Below the pieces are notes generated by a model that saw only the letters and a program-made list of their open reading frames with translations, was not told the DNA's origin and did not search any database. A stretch of DNA of 64,000 nt from Anaeromicrobium sediminis (GTDB taxonomy: Bacteria > Bacillota > Clostridia > Peptostreptococcales > Thermotaleaceae): the NCBI RefSeq assembly GCF_002270055.1, contig NZ_NIBG01000001.1, forward strand, positions 62,001 to 126,000, given 5' to 3'. The translations under genes were made by a program, and so were the position numbers. Numbering within the stretch: position 1 is the stretch's first letter; each line of letters begins with the position of its first letter. This document shows, one piece after another, positions 18,723 to 28,226 of this stretch.

Positions 18723-20882
18723 TTGAAAAATAAAATTTTAATAAGTTGCCTACTAGTATTTATGCTGGCCTTTTTTAATGGGGCTTATGGAGAGGCAAAT
18801 AAGGATAAAAAGGTAGTCATGTTTGTAACTACCTATATGAACTTTCACGATTTAGAGACTATGGATAGTACTAATGGATTAATAAATACAGGATCAATTG
18901 GTCTTATGAATGCTAGAGCAGCTGGCAGCTACAGTATACATAAATCTTATTTAACCATTGGAACAGGAACTAGGGCAGATGCATCCTCTGGAAGTTTTTA
19001 TTTTCAAAAATTAGATGAGGATTCAAAAGAGATCTATGAGCTTAGAACAGGTCGTTTGCTTAGTGAAGATGGGGGAATTATAAACTTAGACCAGGCAAGA
19101 TTGGAAAAAATAAATGAAAATGGAGACTATGGTGCACAACCGGGAGCCTTAGGGGAAGCACTACATAAGGCTAACAAAAAGACTGCTATCATAGGGAACT
19201 TAGATATTAGTAATGAATTAAGAATTGCACCAAGTATAACTATGGATAAGGATGGATATACGGATTTTGGAACAATTGATAAAAGTATATTTAAACAGGA
19301 TTTATCCTATCCCTTTGGTATAAGAGAAGATTATGGATTTATGAAATCTAAATTTAAAGACTTTTACCAAAAGGCTGACTTCATAGTTGTAGAAATTGGA
19401 GATTTGTATAGGTTAGAATCATATAAGTCAAATATGACTAATGAAGCTTATATGAATAAAAAAAGAATAGTGTTAGAAAATATTGATAATTTTATGAAAG
19501 AATGTATATCAGAGATGAACCTGGAAAAGGATGAAGTTATAATATTAAATCCATATCCATCTCAAGTGGATATGAGAAATGGTCAAAAACTTACTCCTAT
19601 AATTTTAGCAGGAAATAACATTAAAAAGGGCATTGTATATTCTAACACTACTAGAAGAAAGGCCATAGTAGGAAATGTAGATGTGGCAGCCCATGTATTA
19701 AGTAGTTTCCAGTTAAAGGCTGAAGATATGAGTGGTAAGGACTTGATTTCTCTTTCCAAAGATAACAATATGGAATATGTTGAAAAACTATATAAGGATA
19801 CAGTATTAGTATCAAAGAACAGGTATCCAGTATTGTCTACCTTTGCTGTTTTTGAAATAGTCATATCTTTGCTAGGTCTAATGTTAATTTTGTTTAAAGA
19901 TAGAATTAGTAATAAGGGAATTAAATATTATACTAATATATTGCTTAGTACTATGGCAGTACCTGTAGTATTATTGCTTATACCTTTATTTGGTACATAT
20001 AATATATATATTACCTATGTATTAGTCATAGGTGGAACCATATTACTTACTTTAATAGCTAAAAAGTTAGGAAAAGAACCATTAGATGGAATTTTAATAT
20101 TGGCAAGTGCTACTACAATATTTCTCATGATGGATATATGTACAGGAGCTACCTTAATAAAGAAATCACTATTAGGATATGATCCTATAATAGGTGCCAG
20201 GTACTATGGTATAGGAAATGAATTTATGGGAGTTTTAATCGGATCTAGTTTAGTTTTTGCCACAGCCCTATTAGATAGATTCTCCATAAAAAGAATACAT
20301 GTTGTGGCTTTCTTTACCCTATTGGTGATAATCATGGGATTTCCCAAATTAGGGGCCAATGTGGGTGGCACTATTACGGCCATATGTGCATTTATATTTG
20401 TTACACTTAGACTTTATGATGTGAAGATTAAATTAAAACATTTTCTCATTATAGGAGTTAGTGTGGTAGTAATAGTGGGTATATTAGCATATATAGACAT
20501 AAAAGTATTAAATGGAGGCTCTCACTTGGGAAGAGCTGTTATGAAGATTATAAAAGAAGGTCCTGTTGAAGTCATAAGAATAATAAACAGAAAGATAAGT
20601 ATGAACTTAAGATTAATTGGTATTACCATATGGAGCAAGGTTTTAATTAGTACTATATTAATTATAGGAGTGTTATTTTATAGGCCAACAGGAACCATAT
20701 CTAGATTATCTAATAAATATCCAAATCTAACTAAGGGATTCTCAGGTATAGTTTGTGCTTGTATTGTTGCCTTTTTAGTAAATGATTCTGGGGTTGTGGC
20801 AGCTGCTACGGGAATAATATTCTTAGGAATGAGCATTTTGTATTTAATATTTTATATGGGACAAGATAGATTACAGGAGTAG
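18723..20882 (+). CDS. Large membrane protein with an exported alkaline-phosphatase-like N-domain
   Basis: 719 residues. A signal-like N-terminus (residues 1-23) is followed by about 350 exported residues with the sequence style of an alkaline-phosphatase superfamily domain. VVMFVTTYMNFHDL starts it, then FIVVEIGDLYRL, and VIILNPYPSQ near its end. The last half is about ten hydrophobic segments from residue 378 on. The start is TTG 18723, ten bases after the ireB stop. The next gene starts 3 bp after its stop. The function is unknown; the metal ligands are not clear enough to claim hydrolase activity. Confidence 0.6.
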   Translation: MKNKILISCLLVFMLAFFNGAYGEANKDKKVVMFVTTYMNFHDLETMDSTNGLINTGSIGLMNARAAGSYSIHKSYLTIGTGTRADASSGSFYFQKLDEDSKEIYELRTGRLLSEDGGIINLDQARLEKINENGDYGAQPGALGEALHKANKKTAIIGNLDISNELRIAPSITMDKDGYTDFGTIDKSIFKQDLSYPFGIREDYGFMKSKFKDFYQKADFIVVEIGDLYRLESYKSNMTNEAYMNKKRIVLENIDNFMKECISEMNLEKDEVIILNPYPSQVDMRNGQKLTPIILAGNNIKKGIVYSNTTRRKAIVGNVDVAAHVLSSFQLKAEDMSGKDLISLSKDNNMEYVEKLYKDTVLVSKNRYPVLSTFAVFEIVISLLGLMLILFKDRISNKGIKYYTNILLSTMAVPVVLLLIPLFGTYNIYITYVLVIGGTILLTLIAKKLGKEPLDGILILASATTIFLMMDICTGATLIKKSLLGYDPIIGARYYGIGNEFMGVLIGSSLVFATALLDRFSIKRIHVVAFFTLLVIIMGFPKLGANVGGTITAICAFIFVTLRLYDVKIKLKHFLIIGVSVVVIVGILAYIDIKVLNGGSHLGRAVMKIIKEGPVEVIRIINRKISMNLRLIGITIWSKVLISTILIIGVLFYRPTGTISRLSNKYPNLTKGFSGIVCACIVAFLVNDSGVVAAATGIIFLGMSILYLIFYMGQDRLQE

Positions 20883-20885
20883 AAA

Positions 20886-21836
20886 ATGGAATATAGAAAA
20901 TTAGGAAATACAGATTTAGTGGTATCTAGATTATGCTTTGGGGGTCTAACCGTAGGCCCTCTTCAAGCAAATCTGCCCATTGATGAAGGTGCTCGTATAA
21001 TGGTGGAAGCCTTTAAACGAGGCGTGAATTTTATTGATACAGCAGAGTTATATGAAACGTATCCATACATAAGAGAGGCACTAAAACTTTACAATGAAAA
21101 CCATATTATAATAGCAAGTAAATCCTATGCCTATGACAAGGATACAGCTAAAAATAGTATAGAAAAGGCTCGTAGGGAACTTAATAGGGATGTGCTAGAT
21201 ATTTTTCTATTACATGAACAGGAAAGTGAGCATACTCTAAGGGGACATTATGAAGCTTTAGAATATTATTTAAATTTAAAGGAAAAAGGAATTATAAAGG
21301 CTGTTGGCTTATCCACTCATACGGTTAGGGCTGTAGAGGTTGCAAGTAAAATGGATGAAATTGATGTTATTCATCCAATCATAAATAAGGCCGGTGTAGG
21401 AATTCAAGACGGAACAGTAGAAGATATGTTAGAAGCCATAAAAAAGGCATATACTAATGGTAAAGGGATCTATGGTATGAAACCAATTGGAGGAGGAAAC
21501 CTTATAAAAGATGTACCTGCTTCCTTGGATTATGTTTTAAATATAGAAGAATTACATTCTATTGCCGTTGGAATGCAGACTGTGGAAGAAGTAATATATA
21601 ATGTAAATAAATTTATAAACAAGGAAATTCCTAGGGAGATAATAAATAGAATTTCTACAAAGGAAAGAAAGTTACACATAGACTTTTGGTGTGAAGCTTG
21701 TGGTGAATGTGTAAAACACTGTAATCATAGGGCTTTGGAAATCATAGAAGGAAAGCTTATTGTAAAAAAAGAAAAATGTGTTTTATGCGGGTATTGTAGT
21801 AAATATTGTCCACAATTTTGCATAAAAATAGTCTAG
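20886..21836 (+). CDS. Aldo/keto reductase with C-terminal [4Fe-4S] domain
   Basis: A 316-residue protein. Residues 1-250 are an aldo/keto reductase barrel, with LGNTDLVVSRLCFGG at the start, FIDTAELYETYPYIREAL with the Asp and Tyr, and HEQESEH in place of the usual catalytic His region. The C-terminal 60 residues are a ferredoxin-like pair of cysteine motifs: CEACGECVKHC and CVLCGYCSKYCPQFC. This fusion is common in anaerobes, where ferredoxin probably supplies electrons. The substrate is unknown. It is coupled to its neighbours by gaps of 3 and 15 bp. Confidence 0.85.
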   Translation: MEYRKLGNTDLVVSRLCFGGLTVGPLQANLPIDEGARIMVEAFKRGVNFIDTAELYETYPYIREALKLYNENHIIIASKSYAYDKDTAKNSIEKARRELNRDVLDIFLLHEQESEHTLRGHYEALEYYLNLKEKGIIKAVGLSTHTVRAVEVASKMDEIDVIHPIINKAGVGIQDGTVEDMLEAIKKAYTNGKGIYGMKPIGGGNLIKDVPASLDYVLNIEELHSIAVGMQTVEEVIYNVNKFINKEIPREIINRISTKERKLHIDFWCEACGECVKHCNHRALEIIEGKLIVKKEKCVLCGYCSKYCPQFCIKIV

Positions 21837-21851
21837 AGGTGAGGTAAAATA

Positions 21852-22262
21852 ATGAGAACAATGGGATTAGACGTAGGAGATAAGACTATAGGAATATCAG
21901 TGAGTGATCTTATGGGATGGACAGCTCAAGGTGTGGAGACCATTAGAAGAACTAATTTAAAAGCAGATTATAAAAGATTAGGAGAACTTATAAAAGAGAA
22001 AGAGGTCTCCAAATTAGTAGTGGGATTACCCAAAAACATGAATGGAACCTTAGGACCACAGGGAGAAAAGGTATTAGAATTTGTAGAAGGCATAAAAAGA
22101 AGATTTAAGGTTGAAATTGTAATGTGGGATGAAAGACTTACTACTGTATCGGCAGAAAAAATGCTTATAGGAGCAGATGTAAGTAGGAAAAAAAGAAAAA
22201 AAGTAATTGACATGGTGGCAGCTAACTATATATTACAAGGATATTTAGATGCGCAAAAATAG
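21852..22262 (+). CDS. ruvX: RuvX/YqgF RNase H-like resolvase
   Basis: A 136-residue protein of the YqgF family, an RNase H-fold nuclease linked to Holliday-junction resolution and to 16S rRNA 5'-end maturation. The first acidic strand is [13 protein letters not shown], with the second at [10 protein letters not shown] and the third at MWDERLTT. The C-terminal helix includes [14 protein letters not shown]. It has the usual length and usual place in the alaS-mltG cluster. ATG 21852 has GAGGTGAGG upstream. Confidence 0.95.
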   Translation: MRTMGLDVGDKTIGISVSDLMGWTAQGVETIRRTNLKADYKRLGELIKEKEVSKLVVGLPKNMNGTLGPQGEKVLEFVEGIKRRFKVEIVMWDERLTTVSAEKMLIGADVSRKKRKKVIDMVAANYILQGYLDAQK

Positions 22263-22280
22263 ATAACAGGGGTGAATATA

Positions 22281-22511
22281 ATGGAAAAGGGATACATAAA
22301 TTTGATAGATGAAAATAATAAAGAAGTAAGATTTCAAATAATAGATATGATTGAAATGGATAATGATACGTATGCAATATTAATGCCTTTAGATGATAAT
22401 GAAGAAGAAGGGGTAGTAGTATTTCAAGTCCTAGATGTTGAAAATCAAGTCCTTGAGTTAGTTACAGATGAGGAAATAGTTATGAAAGTAATCGATGAGT
22501 TTAATGAATAA
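22281..22511 (+). CDS. DUF1292 family protein (YrzB-like)
   Basis: A 76-residue acidic protein matching DUF1292. It has FQIIDMIEMDNDTYAILMPL, an acidic NEEEG turn, then VVVFQVLDVENQVLELV. It follows ruvX in many Firmicutes. I chose ATG 22281 with AGGGGTG upstream; an in-frame GTG at 22272 lies inside that RBS. No molecular function is established. The next small gene starts inside its 3' end. Confidence 0.88.
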   Translation: MEKGYINLIDENNKEVRFQIIDMIEMDNDTYAILMPLDDNEEEGVVVFQVLDVENQVLELVTDEEIVMKVIDEFNE

Positions 22512-22662
22512 GGTTACAAATTTCATGTGTGAGAAATGTGGATGTAGAATAGAAGATGAGAAAGCTACTAAATGTCCAAGGTGTCTAAGTATAATTAAAT
22601 GCAGAATGAAATGTAGTGAATGTAAAGGGTGTAGTTTAAATATTTTTAAGAAAGATAAGTAG
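22504..22662 (+). CDS. Small zinc-ribbon-like protein (52 residues)
   Basis: Starts at ATG 22504, overlapping the DUF1292 stop codon by 8 bases, which suggests translational coupling. It reads MNKVTNFMCEKCGC, then CPRC, then CRMKCSECKGC, giving nine cysteines in 52 residues in a pattern of paired zinc knuckles or an Fe-S site. The last residues are basic (NIFKKDK). I do not recognise a named family. The high cysteine density and coupling to a conserved gene support a real protein. Confidence 0.7.
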   Translation: MNKVTNFMCEKCGCRIEDEKATKCPRCLSIIKCRMKCSECKGCSLNIFKKDK

Positions 22663-22718
22663 CTTTTTAGCTAAATCGTGAAAAAAAATACATATTTTAA
22701 AAATAAAGAGGTGTAAAT

Positions 22719-23165
22719 GTGAATGAGATAATGGAGACAGTTAAAGATAGACTTAAGGAGAAGGGGTATAAACTGACTCCCCAGCGTAGAGCGACCTTAG
22801 ATACTATCATAGAAAACAAGGGAAAACATTTGAGTACTGAAGAAATATATGATATAGTTAAAGAGAAGTGTCCAGAAATTGGATTGGCTACGGTATATAG
22901 AACGTTACAATTATTAGATGAGTTAGATATAATTTCAAAAATAAATTTAGATGATGGATGTAGTAGATATGAGCTGAATGATGATGATGACAATCATCAG
23001 CATCATCATTTGATTTGTACAAAATGTGGGGCTATAATAGAAGTGGGAGTAGATCTATTAGATGAATTAGAATCGGAAATTGAGAGAAATTACAATTTCA
23101 CAATAAGTGATCATAAGGTTAAATTCTTTGGTCATTGTTCTAAGTGTAATAAATCCTGTAGCTAA
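22719..23165 (+). CDS. fur: Fur-family metal-dependent repressor
   Basis: 148 residues. The winged-helix part contains KLTPQRRATLDTIIENKGKH and the recognition helix GLATVYRTLQLLDEL. The dimer domain holds the regulatory metal ligands DNHQHHHLICTKCG, and a structural zinc site is formed by CTKCG with CSKCNKSC. The start is GTG 22719 with AGAGGTG upstream. The sequence is closest in style to Fur, but PerR and Zur share this pattern, so the metal is not certain. A terminator overlaps the 3' end. Confidence 0.87.
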   Translation: MNEIMETVKDRLKEKGYKLTPQRRATLDTIIENKGKHLSTEEIYDIVKEKCPEIGLATVYRTLQLLDELDIISKINLDDGCSRYELNDDDDNHQHHHLICTKCGAIIEVGVDLLDELESEIERNYNFTISDHKVKFFGHCSKCNKSCS

Positions 23166-23186
23166 AAAGTTACAGGATTTTATTTG
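23151..23186 (+). terminator. Terminator after fur
   Basis: AAATCCTGTA (23151-23160) pairs with TACAGGATTT (23171-23180), followed by TATTT. The left arm lies in the last codons of fur. Confidence 0.75.
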
Positions 23187-23423
23187 AGTATGGGAAATTT
23201 GCCACAATGATTAGATTTTATTAATAAATAGTTAAGTATAATTTAATCATAGTGTTTACATATGTATAAAGTGAGCAATAATAATATATAATGAGAGAGT
23301 TTAAAATATTGCTAACATATTCCAAATCAAGTATAATTAAATAAGTGTTAAAATGTACGGCTTAATTTAGACTTTATAATAACTAAAATATAGATATACC
23401 AAAATATAAGGAGAGTGATAATT

Positions 23424-25091
23424 GTGGCAAGAAGAACAGCAAAAGTTAAAGTAATTCCTCTTGGCGGGTTGAATGAAATTGGTAAAAATATGATGGCCTT
23501 TGAATATAAGGATGATATTATAGTGGTAGATTGCGGGATGAGTTTTCCGGAAGATGACATGCTAGGAATAGACATCGTTATACCGGATATAACTTACCTA
23601 ATTAAGAATAAAGATAAGGTTAGAGGGATCGTTCTAACTCACGGACATGAAGATCATATTGGGGCATTACCTTATGTTCTAAAGAGATTGAATGTACCAA
23701 TCTATGGAACTAAATTAACATTAGGCCTAGTAGAGAATAAATTAAAAGAGCATAAATTAGTATCTAGTGTTCAAACTAATATAGTAAAGCCAGGAGATAC
23801 TATTAAATTAGGAAATTATAAAGTAGAGTTTATGAAAACCAGCCATTCTATTGCAGATGCAGTATGTTTAGCTATTCACACACCAGTGGGAGTTATTGTT
23901 CATACGGGAGATTTTAAAATAGACTTTACTCCAATAGATGGTGAACCTATAGATTTTCATAGATTGGCAGAACTTGGGAAAAAAGGAGTACTTTTACTAT
24001 TGGCAGATTCAACAAATGTGGAAAGACCTGGATATACCATGTCAGAAAGAACTGTAGGTGTAACTTTTGAGAATATATTTAGGAATGCCACTCAGAGAAT
24101 AATAGTAGCTACCTTTGCTTCTAATGTTCATAGGGTACAACAGATTTTTGATGCAGCTCATAAATTCAATCGAAAGGTATCTGTATCAGGAAGAAGTATG
24201 GTGAATGTGGTAAACGTGGCTATGGAGTTGGGATATTTAAAAGTTGCAAATGATATATTAATTGATATAAATGATATTAATAAATACCCAGACCATGAAA
24301 TTGTAGTTATAACTACAGGAAGTCAAGGAGAACCTATGTCAGCGCTATCACGAATGGCTTCATCTGAGCATAGGAAATTAGAGATACATCCAGGTGATTT
24401 AGTAATATTGTCAGCTACACCGATTCCAGGAAATGAAAAAACTGTAGCTAGAGTTGTAAATCAATTATTTGAAAAGGGTGCCAATGTAATATATGAAGCC
24501 TTAGCAGATGTGCATGTATCTGGTCACGCATGTCAAGAAGAATTAAAAATGATGCATGCTTTAACAAAACCTAAATTTTTTATACCAGTTCATGGGGAGT
24601 ATAGACACTTAAGACAACATGGGAAACTGGCTGAAAGCCTTGGAATGCCAAAAGAAAATATCTTTACTATAGAAACTGGCCAAGTTGTGGAAATTTCAAA
24701 GGACCATGCTAGAGTTGCGGGCAGTGTACCTGCTGGAAAGATACTAGTAGATGGACTTGGTGTTGGAGATGTGGGAAATATAGTATTAAGAGATAGAAAG
24801 CATTTGTCAGAAGATGGGTTAATGGTAGTTGTAGTTACTATAACGAAAGAAAATGGACATGTAGTATCAGGACCTGATATTATTTCAAGAGGATTCGTAT
24901 ATGTTAGAGAATCAGAAGTGCTTATGGAAGAAGCTAGAAAAGTGGTTAAAAATGCATTACAAGTATGTGAGAGTAATGGAATAAGAGAATGGGCCGTATT
25001 AAAATCATCTATAAAGGATAGTTTAAGAGGTTTCTTATATGAAAAAACAAAGAGAAGTCCAATGATATTACCTATTATTATGGAAGTATAA
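23424..25091 (+). CDS. rnj: Ribonuclease J
   Basis: A 555-residue metallo-beta-lactamase/beta-CASP nuclease that processes and decays RNA, with 5'-exonuclease and endonuclease activity in the family. The catalytic zinc motif is H73-G-H75-E-D77-H78 (LTHGHEDHIGALPYVL), followed by HTGDFKID and the beta-CASP LLADSTNVERPG. PVHGEYRHL carries a late ligand. I chose GTG 23424 because AAGGAGAGTG lies at 23408-23417. It is flanked by terminators. Only one rnj copy is in this window. Confidence 0.96.
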   Translation: MARRTAKVKVIPLGGLNEIGKNMMAFEYKDDIIVVDCGMSFPEDDMLGIDIVIPDITYLIKNKDKVRGIVLTHGHEDHIGALPYVLKRLNVPIYGTKLTLGLVENKLKEHKLVSSVQTNIVKPGDTIKLGNYKVEFMKTSHSIADAVCLAIHTPVGVIVHTGDFKIDFTPIDGEPIDFHRLAELGKKGVLLLLADSTNVERPGYTMSERTVGVTFENIFRNATQRIIVATFASNVHRVQQIFDAAHKFNRKVSVSGRSMVNVVNVAMELGYLKVANDILIDINDINKYPDHEIVVITTGSQGEPMSALSRMASSEHRKLEIHPGDLVILSATPIPGNEKTVARVVNQLFEKGANVIYEALADVHVSGHACQEELKMMHALTKPKFFIPVHGEYRHLRQHGKLAESLGMPKENIFTIETGQVVEISKDHARVAGSVPAGKILVDGLGVGDVGNIVLRDRKHLSEDGLMVVVVTITKENGHVVSGPDIISRGFVYVRESEVLMEEARKVVKNALQVCESNGIREWAVLKSSIKDSLRGFLYEKTKRSPMILPIIMEV

Positions 25092-25152
25092 TAGACATAT
25101 ACAAGATTATAGGTGAAGGAATAAAAATAAAGGAATAGTATTTCACAATATT

Positions 25153-25190
25153 AAAAAAACTATTAAAGAGAACTCTTTAATAGTTTTTTT
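25153..25190 (+). terminator. Terminator after rnj
   Basis: AAACTATTAAAGAG pairs with CTCTTTAATAGTTT, followed by TTTT. The A-rich left flank lets it also act on the minus strand. Confidence 0.8.
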
Positions 25191-25274
25191 ACTTAATTAA
25201 GATAAAATATTGTAAATAGATGTAGATAAATGTATAATAGATTAGATAGGATTTAAGCCTTTGGAGGAATTAAA

Positions 25275-26279
25275 ATGAAAAACAAGAAAAAATTTTTCGC
25301 TGTAGGAATAGTAATATGCGTTCTATTTATCTTAATTACATACTACAAAATTCAAATAGGACCAGTAAATCCTAATGATAATAAGAAGATACTAGTTACT
25401 ATTCCTAAAGGTGTATCAACATCTCAAATTGGGAACATACTAAAAGATAAAGAATTAATTAACAATACTACTACTTTTAGAATATTAAATAAGCTATCAA
25501 AGACTAACGGCAAATTAAAAGCGGGAAACTATATATTATCTAAAAGTATGAGTGCAAAAAAAATTGTTGACGAAATGGTGTTAGGAAATGTAGTAGAAAA
25601 TACTATTAAATTTACAATACCAGAAGGATTTGAATTAAGGCAAATTGCAGATAGACTTGCAAGCATGAACTTAATTGATAAAGACAAATTTTATAAACTG
25701 GTTAATGAGGGGAATTTTGAATATGAATTTTTAAATGATATTCCTAAGGGAGAAAATCGTCTAGAAGGATTCTTATTTCCAGATACCTATGAAATACATG
25801 AAGGTGCTAGTGAAAATGAAATTATAATGAAAATGCTGGACAGGTTTAATGATGTTTTTTATGAAGCATATAAAAATAAAAGTATAGATAGGGATATGAC
25901 AATTAAAGAAATAGTTACACTAGCTTCTGTTATTGAAAGAGAAGCTAAGTATGATAAAGAAAGACCCATAGTTGCAAGTGTATTTTATAATAGAATAGAT
26001 AAAAATATGAAATTACAATCATGTGCTACAGTACAATATATTTTAAAAGATAGAAAACCTAAACTATCTATAAAAGATACTCAAATCGATTCTAAATATA
26101 ACACATATCTTTATGCAGGGTTACCAGAAGGTCCAATAGCTTCACCTGGAAAGGCATCTATTAATGCTGCTCTAAATCCTGCCGACACACAATACTTATA
26201 TTTTGTAGTGGGAAAAAATGGGCAACACTATTTCAACAAAAGCTATAAGGAACATTTAACGGATAAAAATAGAAGCTAA
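25275..26279 (+). CDS. mltG: Endolytic murein transglycosylase MltG
   Basis: A 334-residue membrane-anchored enzyme that cuts nascent glycan strands and sets their length. One membrane segment spans residues 7-23. A LysM-like region follows, then the YceG catalytic domain with the catalytic glutamate E221 in ASVIEREA and the conserved LPEGPIASPG. The RBS TTGGAGGAA precedes ATG 25275. The gene fits the alaS-udk block known from other Firmicutes (YrrL position). Confidence 0.95.
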   Translation: MKNKKKFFAVGIVICVLFILITYYKIQIGPVNPNDNKKILVTIPKGVSTSQIGNILKDKELINNTTTFRILNKLSKTNGKLKAGNYILSKSMSAKKIVDEMVLGNVVENTIKFTIPEGFELRQIADRLASMNLIDKDKFYKLVNEGNFEYEFLNDIPKGENRLEGFLFPDTYEIHEGASENEIIMKMLDRFNDVFYEAYKNKSIDRDMTIKEIVTLASVIEREAKYDKERPIVASVFYNRIDKNMKLQSCATVQYILKDRKPKLSIKDTQIDSKYNTYLYAGLPEGPIASPGKASINAALNPADTQYLYFVVGKNGQHYFNKSYKEHLTDKNRS

Positions 26280-26283
26280 CATG

Positions 26284-26311
26284 AAAACTAATACGTTAAC
26301 GTATTAGTTTT
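26284..26311 (+). terminator. Perfect palindrome with T tract after mltG
   Basis: AAAACTAATACGTT (26284-26297) is followed directly by its exact reverse complement (26298-26311), then a short T run. Confidence 0.65.
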
Positions 26312-26339
26312 TATAAAGTGCAAGGAGGATTAGTATATT

Positions 26340-26981
26340 TTGAGTAATATAGTTAATGAAGTAGTAGAAGAATATATAAGGAATAATATAAAAAGATATG
26401 ATGGGATTTTAAAAGAAATGGAAAGCTATGCAGAAGAAAACCATGTGCCTATTGTACAACCAGAAGTGGCTAAGTTCTTAGAAGTCCTTGTAAAAATGCA
26501 TAAGCCTAAAAGGATATTGGAAGTTGGAACAGCTATTGGATATTCTTCAATAATATTATGTAAGGATGATGATAACAGGCAAATAGTTACCATAGAAAGA
26601 CGTCCAGATCGAGTGGTTGAGGCTACTAATTATATAGATAAGGCAGGCTTGAAAGACAGAATAAGAATCATAGAGGGTAGTGCAGAGGAAGTTTTAGAAC
26701 ATGTAGATGGACAATTTGATATGATTTTCTTAGATGCGGCTAAAGGCCAATATATGAATTTTTTAGAATTGAGTATAGATAAATTAAAATTTGGTGGAGT
26801 GCTAATTTCTGATAATGTATTATACAAGGGAATGATAGCTGCTGATGAATACGTAGTGAGAAGAAAAAAGACTATAGTAAAGAGAATGAGAACTTATATT
26901 GATTACATCAATAAAAAAGATGAATTGACCACATGCGTAATACCAATTGGTGATGGTGTTGCCATAAGTTATAAAGGCTAG
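26340..26981 (+). CDS. SAM-dependent O-methyltransferase (YrrM/TrmR family)
   Basis: A 213-residue class I methyltransferase. The SAM site is ILEVGTAIGYSSI near residues 60-72, with TIERRPDRV at the ribose-binding strand, DMIFLDAAKGQY at the metal/acceptor site and ISDNVLYKG after it. The B. subtilis homologue YrrM (TrmR) methylates 5-hydroxyuridine-34 of tRNA. The U32 gene next to it encodes the enzyme class that makes that hydroxyuridine, which supports the same role here. The start is TTG 26340 with AAGGAGG upstream. Confidence 0.9.
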   Translation: MSNIVNEVVEEYIRNNIKRYDGILKEMESYAEENHVPIVQPEVAKFLEVLVKMHKPKRILEVGTAIGYSSIILCKDDDNRQIVTIERRPDRVVEATNYIDKAGLKDRIRIIEGSAEEVLEHVDGQFDMIFLDAAKGQYMNFLELSIDKLKFGGVLISDNVLYKGMIAADEYVVRRKKTIVKRMRTYIDYINKKDELTTCVIPIGDGVAISYKG

Positions 26982-26992
26982 GAGGAAAATTT

Positions 26993-28225
26993 ATGAAAAA
27001 AGTAGAATTGTTAGCTCCAGCAGGTGATTTAGAAAGATTAAAAATGGCAATTGTATATGGAGCAGATGCAGTTTATATAGGAGGACAAATATTTGGATTA
27101 AGAGCTAGTGCAAAGAATTTTTCACTAGAAGACATGAAAACAGGAATTGAATTTGCCCATGAAAGAGGGAAAAAAGTATATGTTACTTTAAATATTATTC
27201 CCCATAATGATGATCTTAATGAACTGCCGCACTATTTAACTAAATTAGAAGAAATAGGTGCAGATGCAGTAATATTATCAGACCCAGGTACTTTAATGTA
27301 CGTAAAGGAGTATATTCCTAATATGGAGGTTCACTTAAGTACTCAAGCTAATAATACTAATTATATGAGTGCTAACTTCTGGCATAAGCAAGGAATACAA
27401 AGGGTAGTTTTAGCTAGAGAATTATCATTAAAGGAAATAAAAGAAATTAGAGAAAAGACAGATGAGGACTTAGAGTTTGAAGCCTTTATTCATGGTGCCA
27501 TGTGTATTTCTTATTCTGGAAGATGCCTACTTAGTAATTATATGTCAAATCGAGATGCTAATAAGGGCGATTGCGCTCAGTCCTGTAGATGGAATTATTA
27601 TTTAGTAGAAGAGAAAAGACCAGGAGAATATTATAAGGTGGAAGAAGATGAAAAGGGAACATACTTTTTCAACTCTAAGGACCTATGCATGATAGAGCAT
27701 ATAGATAAAGTAATAGAGTCTGGTATATACAGTTTGAAAATTGAGGGCAGAATGAAAAGTGCCTATTATGTAGCTAATATAGTTTCCGTATATAGGGAAG
27801 CTATAGACACATATTATAGAGATAAAGAGAATTTTAAGTTTAATCCAAAATGGCTAGATGAAATTAAAAAGGCTAGTCATAGAGAATTCAGTTCAGGCTT
27901 TTACTTTGAGAAACCAGGTCATACGGAACAACATTATGGAAGTAGTTCCTATGTGCGTGATTATGATTTTATAGGTGTTGTCCTAGATTATGATTCTGAG
28001 ACTAAGCTTGCCACAGTAGAACAGCGAAATAGGATTTTTAAAGGAGAAGAAATAGAGATAATGGGTCCTAAAGTAGGAAATTCTAATCAAACTATTGAAG
28101 TAATGTTAAATGACAAGAATGAGGAAATTGAAGTGGCACCTCATGCAAAACAAATTATAAAGATCAAGGTAGATAAACCAGTGGAAAAATATTATATACT
28201 TAGAAGACCTAGAAAGGATGATTAA
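26993..28225 (+). CDS. U32 family protein, tRNA U34 hydroxylation (TrhP-like)
   Basis: A 410-residue U32 'peptidase'. The N-terminal barrel begins [18 protein letters not shown] with [10 protein letters not shown]. The cysteine-containing region has [17 protein letters not shown] followed by CAQSC, which are Fe-S ligand candidates. A C-terminal beta-barrel closes the protein. In B. subtilis the homologues YrrN/YrrO (TrhP) are needed to hydroxylate tRNA U34 from prephenate. The adjacent O-methyltransferase would complete mo5U. Only one copy is present here. The 11-bp gap upstream and tight udk spacing indicate one operon. Confidence 0.9.
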   Translation: MKKVELLAPAGDLERLKMAIVYGADAVYIGGQIFGLRASAKNFSLEDMKTGIEFAHERGKKVYVTLNIIPHNDDLNELPHYLTKLEEIGADAVILSDPGTLMYVKEYIPNMEVHLSTQANNTNYMSANFWHKQGIQRVVLARELSLKEIKEIREKTDEDLEFEAFIHGAMCISYSGRCLLSNYMSNRDANKGDCAQSCRWNYYLVEEKRPGEYYKVEEDEKGTYFFNSKDLCMIEHIDKVIESGIYSLKIEGRMKSAYYVANIVSVYREAIDTYYRDKENFKFNPKWLDEIKKASHREFSSGFYFEKPGHTEQHYGSSSYVRDYDFIGVVLDYDSETKLATVEQRNRIFKGEEIEIMGPKVGNSNQTIEVMLNDKNEEIEVAPHAKQIIKIKVDKPVEKYYILRRPRKDD

Positions 28226-28226
28226 A

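Noticed and set aside
23186-23423. Possible small RNA or promoter in the gap before rnj
   Set aside because: TTTACA at 23255 and TATAAT at 23287 are 26 bp apart, too far for a promoter; no hairpin or frame stands out, so nothing is claimed.
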